Shown: positions 11,850 through 22,069, counted from the stretch's first letter. The stretch is DNA of 64,000 bases from Diabrotica undecimpunctata (GCF_040954645.1 NC_092810.1:7052185-7116184), one strand, 5' to 3'. Made by a program: numbers and translations. The notes: generated by a model from the letters alone, not told the origin.

Positions 11850-11939
11850 ATTGGTCTTTAGATTACCTTCCTTATCTATTACAGACCACGTTTGAGATTT
11901 AAATTCTCTGGTAAGGAGTTTGATCAGTAAATCCCTCGG

Positions 11940-12183
11940 AAAAAGGAATAAATGTACAGCGGAGTGCAATTAATGAGAAAATTGGTAAAGCTAATGGAAA
12001 ATGGTCATCTAATACTTATCGTAGGTATTTATGTTACCAACGAAGATGTTGAGATAGGAAATAAAGAAGAATTTTATTATTATCTCCTAAACGTATTAGA
12101 ATTACGTATTAAGAAAAACAAGGAAATATTCATTCTGGGAGATTTAAATAACCTAGTAGTAAAAATGAATAGAACAGAGTAGT
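11940..12183 (+). pseudogene. LINE endonuclease fragment
   Basis: A short plus-strand frame has ILIVGIYVTNEDVEIGNKEE followed by EIFILGDLNNLVVKMNRTE. These correspond to the VGVYAPNED and ILGDFNARVG blocks of the apurinic-type endonuclease of RTE-like LINEs. The GDFN motif is changed to GDLN, which removes the usual Phe but keeps the Asp and Asn. Both sides are truncated. Confidence 0.65.
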
Positions 12184-12660
12184 CAGATGATTGGAAAGTA
12201 TGAAAAGGCTATTTTATGCACTTTACCATGGAAAGGTGTTAATTAAATACCGGTAAAATAACAGCGACCATCAATATGACCAATTATTTTGTAGTTAAGT
12301 TATTATCACGTTTTAGAAATAATGTGACAGCTGTGTCCCTAACGCCCCGACTATCTAACACATCTATGATTAATGTCCCTTACGATGGTATACAGAGAAT
12401 TGGTCGGAATTCCTGGAGGCATCCCCGATGGCGTTAGAGCGGATTTCGAATGTCGATATTGGTATTTAATTTATTATTTGTTATTATTACAATATATTAT
12501 CATATTATATCTATTATGTAGGTCTAGTATTATATAAATACTAGATGAAGATCTTACTATAAGATTTGTACGATTTTTTACATTTTTTATAAAACAGTAC
12601 TAATTAGTTTTTATAAATAGAATATTTGCTCTTTACGTAATATTTCTTAATTTATTATCT
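12184..12660. other. Unassigned region
   Basis: No gene or repeat recognised. There is a modestly GC-richer patch at about 12330-12450. Confidence 0.45.
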
Positions 12661-12661
12661 G

Positions 12662-13015
12662 CTTCATCATCCAGCTTTTATTTATCACGTCCACTGCTGG
12701 ATATAGGCTTTCCTTAAACCCTTCCATTCTTTACGATTTTGTGCTCTTTGTTACCAATTTTTGGTGATACGCCTAATGTCGTCAGCCTAACGTGTAGGTG
12801 GTCTTCCTCTACTACGTTTGTCTGCTTTTGGTCTCCAATTTGTCATTTTACTCGTCCATCGTGAGTTCCATTGGCCTGTCTAGTTCCATTTTAGTTCCGC
12901 TATGCATTCCACAACATCAGCAATACTCGTCCTTCTTCGTAGATCTTCGTTTCTTATTCGGTCATGCAACTTCACTCCCAACATAGACCGTTCCATTCGT
13001 CTGACCGGTAATAAG
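12662..13015 (-). pseudogene. RTE-like LINE 3' end
   Basis: Minus-strand C-terminal end of an RTE-like LINE. It reads VRRMERSMLGVK-like text from about 13000 downward, with TEWNGLCWE-type frameshifts. It continues with KMTNWRPKADKRSRGRPPTR, the ADDIRRITKNW block and KAYIQQWT, and the 3' tail GATGATGAAGC lies at about 12662-12672. Several frameshifts are present. The motif order equals that of the plus-strand RTE at 10348-11847. Confidence 0.75.
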
Positions 13016-13027
13016 CATTGGTCAAAT

Positions 13028-13860
13028 TTTTATAGCCCTTTTTCTATCCGAATTGTCGAATAAAGGCCTCTCCCATTTCTCGCCATTCATCCCTGTTGTG
13101 TGCTAGGCGTTTCCACATTGGTCCTGCGACTCTTTTGATATCGTCGCTCCAGCGCATTTGAGGTCTTCCTCTTGGTCTCTTCGCATCGTACGGTCGCCAG
13201 TTTCCGACTTCTTTGTTCCATCTACCATCTTCGAGACGTTCGTTGTGTCCAGCCCATTTTCATTTTAATTTAGCTGCTTGTTTCGCGGCGTCCTTTATTT
13301 TTGTTTTGTTCCGGATTGCTTCGTTCGTTTGCCGATCTATTAGTGAGATACCAAGCATCTGTCGTTCCATGACTCGCTGAGTTTTTCGAATCTTGTCCAT
13401 GTTCTTTTTTGTGAATGTCCAGGTTTGAGCTCCGTAAGTGAGAACGGGAAGGATAAAAGAATCGAATAGGTCAAATACTTTTCAAATATTCCACTTTTTA
13501 TTTTTATTGGTCGGGTTTTATCGTGTACCTTAACAGTCATAGAGGCGTTTTTGTAAATATTGTAAATAAGTTTACAATACTTATCGTCAATTCTGCTGAT
13601 ATTTATTGCTTCTTTTAGACTGTCTATTTTGATCTTGTCAAACGCTTTATGAAAATTTATGAAAGTGGGGACAAGAGGTTTGTTTTATTCTATCGATTTT
13701 TCAATGATTGTCTTTATTATATGGAGGTGATTATTCATTGGTACCATAATTTAAAAAGAATCCTTCCTGCTCTTTCGGTTGGTAGAAATCTAATTTTTTT
13801 GCTCCAATCTTGATGTCATTAACCTAGTGAAGAGCTTGTATATGTGGTTAGAGGTCCTTG
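13028..13860 (-). pseudogene. RTE-like LINE with internal deletion (copy A of a family also at 44410)
   Basis: The part 13028-13475 is nearly the same sequence as 44410-44860 and encodes the C-terminus: WTFTKKNMDKIRKTQR, ERQMLGISLIDRQTNEAIRN, AAKLKWKWAGHNERLEDGRW, KRPRGRPQMRWSDDIKR. At about 13475-13500 it jumps to upstream RT sequence read in several frames (MTVKVHDKTRPIKIKSG, IFINFHKAFDKIK, FYQPKEQEGFFLNYGTNE). The catalytic YADD region is therefore missing from this copy. The junction is exact, which suggests an internal deletion or template switch. It is inactive. Confidence 0.8.
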
Positions 13861-14600
13861 TATCTACCGTGGGCATCTTGTAAAGTATATGTGAAAGTAT
13901 TCTTACGGCATCAAGTTGACAAAAGGAGGTCCTTGTATCATAAATAAGTAGCTGAGTTTGGAGAAGTAAATCAGGTGTCTTTGTGTAGTCTGCAGGAGGT
14001 TTGCAGAGACGTTAGAAAGGAGCCGGGGTGCCAAAGAGGAGAGATCACATCGTTGAGGAGACTGGACTTTTCTGGGTATGTTCCAACATACAACTCAACA
14101 AGAAAATAAGCTGTAAGTGTTTGTACAATTGAATTTTATATCTGTGAAGAATCGGTTTGACATCATGGTCGTTAGCATTCAAATTTAAGAACTAAGGTTT
14201 TGGTAGGCTAATCAAAAGTTTAAAGTTTTGTTGTTTCTTTTTTTAAGTAACGAAAAATTTAAGTAAAATTGGTTTTCACGTAATATAAATGTATGTAGAT
14301 TTAAAATATTATTATTATAAAAATTTGAGTTATTTTCTTGTATGCTGATTGATAAGATAACGACAGAATTTGATAATTGTTTTATTCTTTCATATAAAAT
14401 AAAGAAACGTAAATTTTTGTAATATAATATTTTTTTTATTCTTATCCTTTTTTCTCTATATATAGATAAAAGACAACTAGAAAATCTTTGAATCCATCGA
14501 TCACAGGTAATATAAGGAGTTTATTTTACTTTTGATAACAAATAAGTTATATTTTTTTATTGGCTCAATAAACTAAGATTAAAGTCAAAATAAACAATCA

Positions 14601-14606
<6 letters not shown>
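13850..14606 (+). repeat. 760-bp dispersed repeat ending on (TA)n, copy 1
   Basis: This stretch has an inverted copy at 31481-32228. Shared ends are AGAGGTCCTTGTATCTACC at 13850 and AACAATCATAGCAA at 14606. In both copies the second end runs straight into a (TA)n tract. Similarity is high along the length, with small indels. No coding region or terminal inverted repeat is visible. It could be a non-autonomous element or a piece of a larger one. Confidence 0.75.

Positions 14607-14694
<88 letters not shown>
14607..14694. repeat. (TA)n microsatellite
   Basis: About 88 bp of nearly pure TA with two interruptions, abutting the end of the 760-bp repeat. Confidence 0.95.
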
Positions 14695-14695
<1 letters not shown>

Positions 14696-15700
14696 TAGTA
14701 AAAAAATGGAGCTTTATAGTAGAATATAAACCCGCTTGCACTGATAAAAAATAGTAGCGATTGTAACGTAGGAATAAAAAAAATATTGAATTTAATTAAA
14801 CCCCATCACAATGAAATCTCTTGGGTAGAATTGCATATATTTTAATGACCGATATTGAACAATTATAATTATGAAAGATAGTAGTTTCGGATAGTGTTGG
14901 AGATCTGTCAATAACGCTATTGCAACATCCAGTTCGGCTGGATATTGCAATAGCATCTATAAAATGTTAATGTCTGTAAAAAGACATTACCGTTCCCGTG
15001 TAAACAAACACCATTGTATATTTTATTTTAAAACTAGATTAAAGCCAGTTTTCCAGTTATTTTTGAATTTTATACTCCATTAATACATTAGTAACGACAT
15101 TTTGAGTTTCCAAAGGCTATATATGGGCAAATATAAAGGCTTAATATGGTTTATCTACAAGAAAGTTTATATTAAATATGTAATAGCAGATTATTCAGAA
15201 CATTTCTCAAGCAATAAGAACACATGGTAAAATATACAGATACGTAAAATAAACAAGTTTTAGGTAGAGAAGATATAGTTGCTTTAATGAGAATATGAAA
15301 TATTAAAGTAAGTTGATAACTTCGAAGGGAGTTTAATTAGATAATAAACTCACCAAATTAGAACAATTTCTTAGTGATAAGTATGTAATTGCTAATGCTG
15401 ATCATTAATATATTACCTACAAGTAAATGCCGAGAATGATCTTGTGAAAAGAGTGATAATACCTAATACAATTTTGAAAATCTCTCAAATTGGGGTATAC
15501 ATACCTAGTGACAAGTTGGCAAAGATTATACTACTCATAGACTAGATTATACTACTCAACGACTCATAGATATTTACAAGACGACTCGTTCAGTCAGTGT
15601 TCTCTACCCTGGAGAGAGAGATTATTGTGATAGGGATATAAAATTATAGTAAATTTCAAAAAAATTATAAGTGATAGATGAGAAATAATAATTAATTAAA
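14695..15700. other. Unassigned region with two adjacent hairpins
   Basis: No gene recognised. It contains the stem-loops 14916-14954 and 14968-14989, listed separately. Confidence 0.45.
14916..14989. other. Tandem pair of stem-loops
   Basis: The first stem pairs 14916-14932 with 14938-14954 (17 bp, one mismatch) around the loop TTCGG. The second pairs TAATGTCT at 14968-14975 with AGACATTA at 14982-14989 around a 6-base loop. They are 13 bases apart. The function is unknown, and they may be the structured end of a transposon or a folded RNA. Confidence 0.6.
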
Positions 15701-16061
15701 AGATATCTAATTTTTAACGTCGAGCTGATACAAATTTTATATAAAATTGATTTCGCGCGTAACTGACATTCAAAATCACCGGTTGCTTCAAGCGTTGTTT
15801 TCGAGAGGACGGTTCATTCTACACAAAAAGTGACAAATAATAGTTTTGTTCAAAATTATCTCAGCTACATTTTTTATTTGGCACATTTTTTTCTACAGCG
15901 TACAGATTTTTGATAAATGGATTTTTTTTGTTTTTACCATCCTACGAGTGTGCGTTTTAGGGGGAAGCCTGCAGGTAAAAGTGGTAAACTTTTTTCCGCT
16001 CCCAAAATTGACAGAGATTCTAACAAAAACAGCTTAAGGCCTTTAATTTGAATGTGAAGAA

Positions 16062-16119
16062 TTTTAAATTCGTCATAAAAAGAATGATCATAATCATTAT
16101 TTTCATGACGAATTTAAAA
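16062..16119. repeat. Near-perfect 58-base palindrome
   Basis: 27-base arms at 16062-16088 and 16093-16119 match at 25 of 27 positions as inverted repeats around the loop CATA. It lies at the junction between the left arm of the inverted-repeat element and the LINE fragment. Confidence 0.85.
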
Positions 16120-16784
16120 CACCATGGTTTCATAAGTTTGCCTTTGTAGACCGTAGACACCTGACAACAATTATTAGGTTACGAGCAGGACATTGTTTGG
16201 CGCCAGATCATCTGTTTAAAATTAACTGTATTGATTCCCCTTTTTGTGAGTGTGGGTAAATAGGAAGTATAATACACTCCTTGCTAGAGTGTCCTATCAA
16301 TAAGACACCACTATTTGATTTAGGTATATCAAAAACTTATTAAAGATAGATGCCCAACACCCATTTCAGTACAAAATATTTTCCACAATATCAATGCTAA
16401 AACCTTGAAAACGATTGGTAAGTTTATCAATATTTTCCAAATTAAAATTTAAGTAAAATATAAATAAATATCCAACCTAACCTATCCTTTAACCACTGAT
16501 GTCCTGTCCAAGATGCCAAATTCCAGATATACCTTACATAGACGGACCAAGAAAAATCTATATCATTAATGACATTATGAATTGAATTATGAATGAATTA
16601 TTTTAGAATATCCACTATAAATTGTCCAAAATAGTTGAAGGAAATATTAGGCAGGTAATATAAGGTTAATTCCAGAATCTCTGTGATGAGAATTCCCTTC
16701 TATAATTGAAATGAAAATATATACATGAGCCACGTACCTAAGAGGGGGAGGCCATAAAACGAAAGAAGGAGAAGAAGAAGAAAA
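16104..16784 (+). pseudogene. LINE C-terminal zinc-knuckle fragment and 3' tail
   Basis: Plus-strand C-terminus of an RNase H-type LINE. TPWFHKFAFVDRRHLTTIIR is followed by LRAGHCLAPDHLFKINC and SPFCECG, then IHSLLECPINKTPLFDLG, which is the C-C-H-C knuckle found after RNase H in such LINEs. Stops appear within and after this, and the readable part ends near 16452. The 3' untranslated part runs to a (GAA)n-like tail at about 16766-16784. All upstream domains are missing. Confidence 0.75.
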
Positions 16785-17240
16785 AAATTATTAGAGTCGC
16801 CATCTTATGGTCAGGCCCGGGAATTATTGACAATAATATTTGTCTTTTAAGTTGATAAAATATACAAAAAGATATGTAGAAATTCTTCTCATTTCAATAT
16901 ACAAAAATATAGGTATCTCTATTTATTCCCTATTGGTATCACATAAAAATATATATTAGAGACACGTCCACTCGAAGCGAGCATACATATAATGTAGGCC
17001 ATTCGAGAGTCTCTTTATATGCATGTCACAACATGATACTGTTGCATTTATACGAGCTAAATAACAGATCTTCTACAACAATTGACTTTTCTAGCATCAA
17101 CTTTAAATCTAATATACATGTATTCAAAGTAGCTTTCATACGCAGAATTTCTTTGACAAAAACAAAATGAACCAAAATAAATGCTTTTTAATTTTTATGA
17201 ATATATTTAAATATAAATATTCCAGTCGTCAGAGATTTGA
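16785..17240. other. Unassigned interior of the inverted-repeat element
   Basis: No gene or internal repeat recognised. Confidence 0.45.
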
Positions 17241-17615
17241 CTTACAAAAATGATACGAACAAGCTGAATTTTGCTGAGAATGTCAATTTTGGGAGCGGAA
17301 AAAAGTTTACCACTTTTACCCGCAGGCTTCCCCCTAAAACGCCCACTCGTAGGATGGTAAAAACAGAAAAAATCCATTTATCAAAAATCTTTACGCTGTA
17401 GAAAAAAATGTGCCAAATAAAAAATATAGCTGAGATAATTTTGAACAAAACTATTATTTGTCACTTTTTGTGTAGAATGAACCATTCTCTCAGAAACAAC
17501 GCTTGAAGCAACCGGTGATTTTAAATGTCAGTTACGCGCGAAATCAATTTTAAATAAAATTTCAGCAAAAATAAAATCAGCTCGACGGTAAAAATTCGAT
17601 ATATTTTCATTAAAA

Positions 17616-18182
17616 TGTCTAGATTTGACTAAAATGACTAGAGTTAGTCTAAACATACTACATAAACATAGTAATAAACATACTATCAAAAATTATCCAA
17701 AGGTTAAACTAGGGATTCTATTTTTTATAAAGTTAAATGACAGTGTACTCACCGAGCTCTGAATTTTTGAAGCTAAGCTTTTATGTTGGTGTTGTGTTAC
17801 TATTTTAAATCTACAGTAAAATGCTGAGACGAGCGTCATGGGTAGCGTCATAGAATGGCGGTTCTTGACATCGATTCACTACTCTCGATTAATTCGTTTC
17901 TAGTAATCATATATTTTCTATAAGCAGGTTTAAATTAAAAAGTGCATGAAAAATAACTACCAAAATATAGATTTCTTTAAATTAGAACTAAACAATTAAA
18001 AAGAATATCTGTCACTAAAAGATTCGATTCGTAATGATTGTCAAAACCTAAACAAGTCATAAATGTCATCCGATTAATAGCAACATTGAATCATCTGTTT
18101 AAATTTTTGTAATAATTCTCGTTTTAAAATAATTTTATATAAATACAATTATTATTTTTAAATACCACTCTAAAGTATAATG
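17616..18182. other. Unassigned region
   Basis: AT-rich sequence with no recognisable gene or repeat. Confidence 0.45.
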
Positions 18183-18640
18183 GAAAATATGGGAGTGCCT
18201 AACCACCTCGCTAACCTGATAAGAAATCTGTGTGTTGAAAACTCAGTCAAACTGGAATATATTCAAATTCGTTCAAAACAAAAAAAGAGCTAGACAAAGC
18301 TGCATACTATTAGCATTATTATACAACATATATTTTGAATATATATTGAAAAAAGTACTAGAGAAATACTGAAGTACTGAAAAAGGTATTCTACTAAATG
18401 GTTACCGGCTAAACAACATCAGATATGCAGATGACACCATAGTATTTGCGGACAACTTAGAAGACCTACAAGTTTTTATGAACAAAATCACGTATCACAG
18501 TCAACAAACCTATCTGTCCTTTTTTATGGTGTTGAATCGTGGACCTTGAACGAAGATATCTGCAGAAAACTGGAAGTATTTTAGATGTGGCTATATCGGA
18601 GAATACTCAAGATTTCGTAGACTAACGGAGTCACAAATTG
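18183..18640 (+). pseudogene. RTE-like reverse transcriptase relic with internal deletion
   Basis: Plus-strand RT pieces. MGVPNHLANLIRNLCVENS is the helix after the first catalytic box, then a decayed RVRQ/LSP region, then ILLNGYRLNNIRYADDTIVF in shifted frames with the YADD intact in DNA. NLEDLQVFMNKITYHSQQ follows, then an abrupt jump to LFYGVESWTLNEDICRKLE and LYRRILKIS. The thumb domain between about 18500 and 18515 is deleted. Same subfamily as the fragments at 5565 and 26190. Confidence 0.7.
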
Positions 18641-18789
18641 TCTATTTTGTCTTATATTTTCGTAAATGGTATTGTATATATTTAAATTTAAAAATAATTT
18701 GCACATTTTAAAATTTCAAATGCAATTTTTTTTCAAATATACCAAATTATATTTTAATCAGATAAATCAGATACCAAGAATAGATAACT

Positions 18790-19085
18790 CAGTCGGTCAG
18801 ATAGCCAAGCGGGCTGGGCAGCCGATTCTCATTCGCTTCACTGTCGAATGGTTTAGTGGATGTGGGTTCGAGCCCCAGCTCGGTGCACAGAAAAATAAAA
18901 AAGACTAACGCAGCAGTTTAAAATTCTAGATGAATCTGTGGCTTAGACTAGAATATGCTGGTGTCTGATCGGCCTATGGGAGAGCAGTACGGCAAGAGAT
19001 AAGGGCTTGCGGCTCGGTGATACTCCTCCATAGATATCTACCTCAAGGGCGTGGCGCCTAAATACCGGTGTATATATATATTTTA
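18790..19085 (+). mobile_element. tRNA-derived SINE
   Basis: The head resembles a class II (Leu/Ser-like) tRNA and carries an internal RNA polymerase III promoter. The A box is TAGCCAAGCGGG at 18802-18813 and the B box GGTTCGAGCC at 18865-18874, followed by a cloverleaf-like 3' half. A tRNA-unrelated body of about 180 bp follows (ATGAATCTGTGGCTTAGAC, GGGCGTGGCGCC) and ends in (TA)n at about 19070-19085. It is not a functional tRNA gene, because the acceptor stem and anticodon arm are not cleanly formed and the body continues beyond the tRNA length. Confidence 0.8.
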
Positions 19086-19544
19086 AATATTTTAAGCTTT
19101 ATTTAAATTTTCCCACCAAAATTAAACTTTGAAATTCCTGCGTAATTTCCCACTTGAATTAGTTCCGATACAAATCTCTTGGAGCGCTGAATATCATATC
19201 TAACTAAAGTATTGTCGTGAAGCATCTAGAGGTAGGTGATTTGTGAAGCTTCCTCAAACAATCTCTCGATGTAGGTCGATCGGGGTACCTCTCAATAAAA
19301 AGACATCCGCTGCATGGGAATTATTTCCACATTCACCAATTATTAATACAGCTGCTACTTTGTCTAGCTGTCTAGCTTTGTCGAGCTACTAACGTCTCGT
19401 TAAATAATAATTAAACTAAATATTAACTAACAATTAACTAAAGACAACTTGAATTGACTAAACTAAGCAGAAACAGAAACTACATATTGAGATATAAACG
19501 CTTTTTCAAACTAAAAACAACTAGAGAATTGACAAACGTTAACT
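19086..19544. other. Unassigned region
   Basis: No gene recognised. Confidence 0.4.
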
Positions 19545-19935
19545 TTTTTGACAAAAAAAAATCGCGGATAGAATTTAATGCCAAACTAGAATTTTAGTAA
19601 TTATTCAATTTGTTCGTCAAAATCATCTTAAATCCAAACAAAATGTGTATGATTGAATAGGTATATTAAAATAATTGTAGTTTCGCATTTAATTAATAAA
19701 TATTCTAACGTTCACCTCTGGTTAATTGTCAAAAAAGTTGACTTTGACGTAAAAACAATTAGAGTATTGAAAAACGTTCACTTTTGACAAGTAACCAGAG
19801 GAGGAGGTTTTGATATTTATTAATTAAATGCGAAACTACAATTTTAGTATTTATTTAATTAATTCATTAAAATGAGCTTAAACTCAAATAAAATTAGTAT
19901 AGTTGAATAGGTATTTTTAATACCTTTCAAACGAG
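19545..19935. repeat. Inverted and direct repeat cluster
   Basis: Arms 19676-19735 and 19782-19842 are inverted copies sharing TTTCGCATTTAATTAATAAA. In addition, 19565-19675 is a diverged direct copy of 19820-19930, sharing the pattern ATTTTAGTA...TTGAATAGGTAT. It looks like a small transposon end that was duplicated and inverted. Confidence 0.65.
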
Positions 19936-20284
19936 GTATTACTTGCCATAAGGTCCTATTTTAAATCTATTTGTCACAGTGGTACTGTAACGTCATCTGT
20001 CACTATTACGTCACTTGTTATGACTAAAAGCCTACGTCAGTTTATTACCTCCCTCCAAATTGCACTAATATAAGTATACCCGTTCCAAAGTTACGAGGGG
20101 GGGGGGACTTTTGACTAGCACTGTATATATTTGTTCTATTATAATAATATAATAAGCTTTCGGAAAGAGGCAGATATTCATTTAACGTAGAGAACACTTA
20201 TAAACCAAATAATTAATTAGGCTTATCAGTCTTTTTAATAAATCTAAAATCTTTAATATACTACTCGTAATCTAAAATACTTAC
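19936..20284. other. Probable intron sequence downstream of the GPCR exon
   Basis: Non-coding. On the minus strand this follows the splice donor at 20284/20283. It includes a G9 run at about 20097-20106. Confidence 0.5.
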
Positions 20285-20973
20285 TATTGATCGACGTGGT
20301 TTAAAATGGCGTATCCTAACGGCGTAAATCCGACCAGTGACGAATAAGCCCAAAACACCACTATATATCTTTCCACGGCAGTATGAGTTATCAAGTTATT
20401 ATATCTTAACGGTCTCGCTAGCGACGTAAATCTGTCAACTGCGATAGCGACCATCACTAGCACCGATACACAACACAATGATATGGCAACACCGTAACTG
20501 AAGAGGCACACTCGAATACTGGTCAAATTTTGAACCCCGCCCAACTCTAGATACATTCCTACAGGCATAAACATTCCAATGCCGAGATCCGAAGTGGCTA
20601 ACGACATAAATAGATAGTTACTAGGAGTTCTAAGTCTTTTAAATCTATACATGGCCACGAGAAATAGGGAATTTCCTATTAAAATCATAGGCGAAAATAA
20701 GAACACTAGTAGTACTGCTATTGTCACTGCTAAAGGCGACGTCAATCTGGAGTACGTCCTAGTGATATTAACTTCAGAGTCCGTAAGATTAGTTGGGAAA
20801 AAGTCGGCGTGGTTTGTACTGTGGAAAGCCAGTTGGCTGTGGTTGAAGAAAACAGCATCCATGGATTCATTGATAAAACTGGTTGGACTAGAGTACGTTG
20901 CAGTGATGTCTTTGTTGAGGTGATACGGATTGGCCTTTTTGCTGAATATGTAAATTCCTTTAGGTTGTTTCAC
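20285..20973 (-). CDS. Class A GPCR exon (adenosine-receptor-like), TM1-TM4
   Basis: One spliced exon of a rhodopsin-family G protein-coupled receptor of the plasma membrane. The probable start is the ATG at 20862-20860 (context ATCCATGG). Upstream in-frame sequence to the acceptor may be 5' UTR. The N-terminus has potential N-glycosylation sites (NHS, NLT, NIT). TM1 includes ILIGNSLFLVAMY (the GN motif). Next come RLRTPSNYLFMSLATSDLGI (TM2 with LATSD), a conserved Cys before TM3, and IAVDRFTSLARPLRYNNLIT. Here DRY is DRF, and PLRYN...T resembles adenosine receptors. TM4 ends in GFTPLGYAILN. The acceptor AG at 20974-20975 follows a pyrimidine tract, and the donor GTAAGT begins at 20284. TM5-TM7 and the ligand are not seen. 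The receptor family is sure; the adenosine subtype is tentative. Confidence 0.88.
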
Positions 20974-21427
20974 CTAAAAAGAAGAATGTTGTTAGTTATA
21001 TATAATATTTAAATCTTAAATAATGGTAATAATAGAAAACGATTTAAAATTGTTCATAAATTGAGACCGGACATATTATACCGGATGGTGAATCCCCAAA
21101 CGGGTCATAGGAAACTGAATGAAAAATTCTAAATTGATAAATTCCTGCTTCCCTAATTATTTTACATCAAAAGTCATAAGAAACAATTTGTAGAGGACTG
21201 AAATCTGTATTAAAAACACGTGTTAAAATTTTTCTAGAGATTAAGCGTACTCCAAAATTTTGCAAAAATATAATACATTTTTCCGGTAACCCCTAAAAGT
21301 CAGGCCACACGTAGTGCAAGAATGTGTATGACGTGTTGCGTTTCATCATATTGATGTTTCCGATATTTGACAATATTTGATTTACTAAAATTTTTATTTT
21401 GTGATTGATTGTTTAAAACGCACAGCG
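20974..21427. other. Probable intron sequence upstream of the GPCR exon
   Basis: Non-coding AT-rich DNA. A short tandem duplication containing GCACAGCGTTAA lies at about 21417-21445. Confidence 0.45.
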
Positions 21428-21975
21428 TTAACGCACAGCGTTAATAGTGCATTTTGGACACATACCTACACGGAAAAGAAATTGAGACTTTTCTATAATG
21501 TTGTGCTTGTTAATATACGAGAGAACACGTGTATGAAATGCCTTCTCATATATTTTTGAAAACACAGATAAAAGTGATAGGCCTCGATAGTTATCAAATT
21601 TTGATTTGTCATCTTTTTTATGTATAGGCACAACTAAAGCAGTATATAGAATTTGAGAAAAAATCCCTTCCTGAAATGAAAGGTTTACTAGAAATGTTAA
21701 TTGTTTATATATGTTATGAGATACATGTGTTAACATAAAATACGAGATCTCATCTAGTCCAGCCGAGGATTTTTTTGAGATATCTTTAATTTTACTTTTT
21801 ATTTCTTCATCACTAACAGGATAAAGGAAAAGGGAGTGTATAGGCGAAGAAAGATTCTTAGGATTATAGTCAGCTGAAGTTTGACTAATTAAGTTTTTTA
21901 CGGAATTCAAAAAATGTTGATTGAAAGATTCTGCTATGTCATGAGGGCCATCCACATATAATTTTACCACTCGGA
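21428..21975 (-). pseudogene. Jockey-like reverse transcriptase, N-terminal half
   Basis: A frame of 180 codons with VKLYVDGPHDIAESFNQHFL at the linker, then DEEIKSKIKDISKKSSAGLD, where the family normally has KSSSGLDGIS. QILYTALVVPIHKKDDKSKF follows, then NYRGLSLLSVFSKIYEKAFH (NYRPISLL in intact relatives) and IIEKSQFLFRVGM. It ends before the first catalytic Asp, so it is a truncated, non-functional fragment. The frame is open over its whole length, which suggests it is younger than the Jockey debris at 474-1370. It may lie in an intron of the GPCR gene. Confidence 0.8.
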
Positions 21976-22004
21976 AAGATGTAATTTAATTAAAATCTTT
22001 TGCT

Positions 22005-22010
<6 letters not shown>

Positions 22011-22069
<59 letters not shown>
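22011..22069. repeat. (TA)n microsatellite
   Basis: 59 bp of uninterrupted AT. Confidence 0.95.

Larger units (their letters stand above)
9772..11930 (-). pseudogene. RTE-like LINE linker/RT-start relic, split by a younger insertion
   Basis: Minus-strand LINE fragment in two pieces, 11861-11930 and 9772-10017. Joined, it reads TWSVIDKEGNLKTNTEEILE, then NYCGELYKNNKVPAENQC, then LLAEGKDVIKALKKTSDPGI and STLGEIRQLLGTKGLEL. This is the segment between endonuclease and RT fingers in RTE-like proteins, where the family usually shows AIKALKNNKAPGID. One in-frame stop is visible (W position, TGA). The interruption at 10018-11860 is a plus-strand RTE copy with a target-site duplication, which proves the two pieces were once contiguous. 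At 9775 the fragment abuts the hAT relic. Confidence 0.8.
15700..17615. mobile_element. Inverted-repeat element with arms of about 300 bp, containing a LINE tail
   Basis: The left arm (about 15718-16013) and right arm (about 17283-17590) are reverse complements with high identity. Landmarks are TTTCGCGCGTAACTGACATT and GGGGGAAGCC, present in both. Weaker similarity continues outward to about 15700 and 17615. The interior holds a plus-strand LINE C-terminal fragment (16104-16784) and unassigned DNA. No transposase is seen. It is probably a non-autonomous foldback-type element that received a LINE insertion, or two inverted copies of a repeat. Exact ends and target duplication were not found. 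Confidence 0.65.

Noticed and set aside
13850..14606. LTR of a retrotransposon
   Set aside because: No TG...CA ends, no primer site and no second direct copy nearby. Two inverted copies 17 kb apart do not make an LTR pair.
18790..18880. Functional tRNA gene
   Set aside because: A and B boxes are present, but the cloverleaf is imperfect and the sequence continues into a SINE body with a TA tail.
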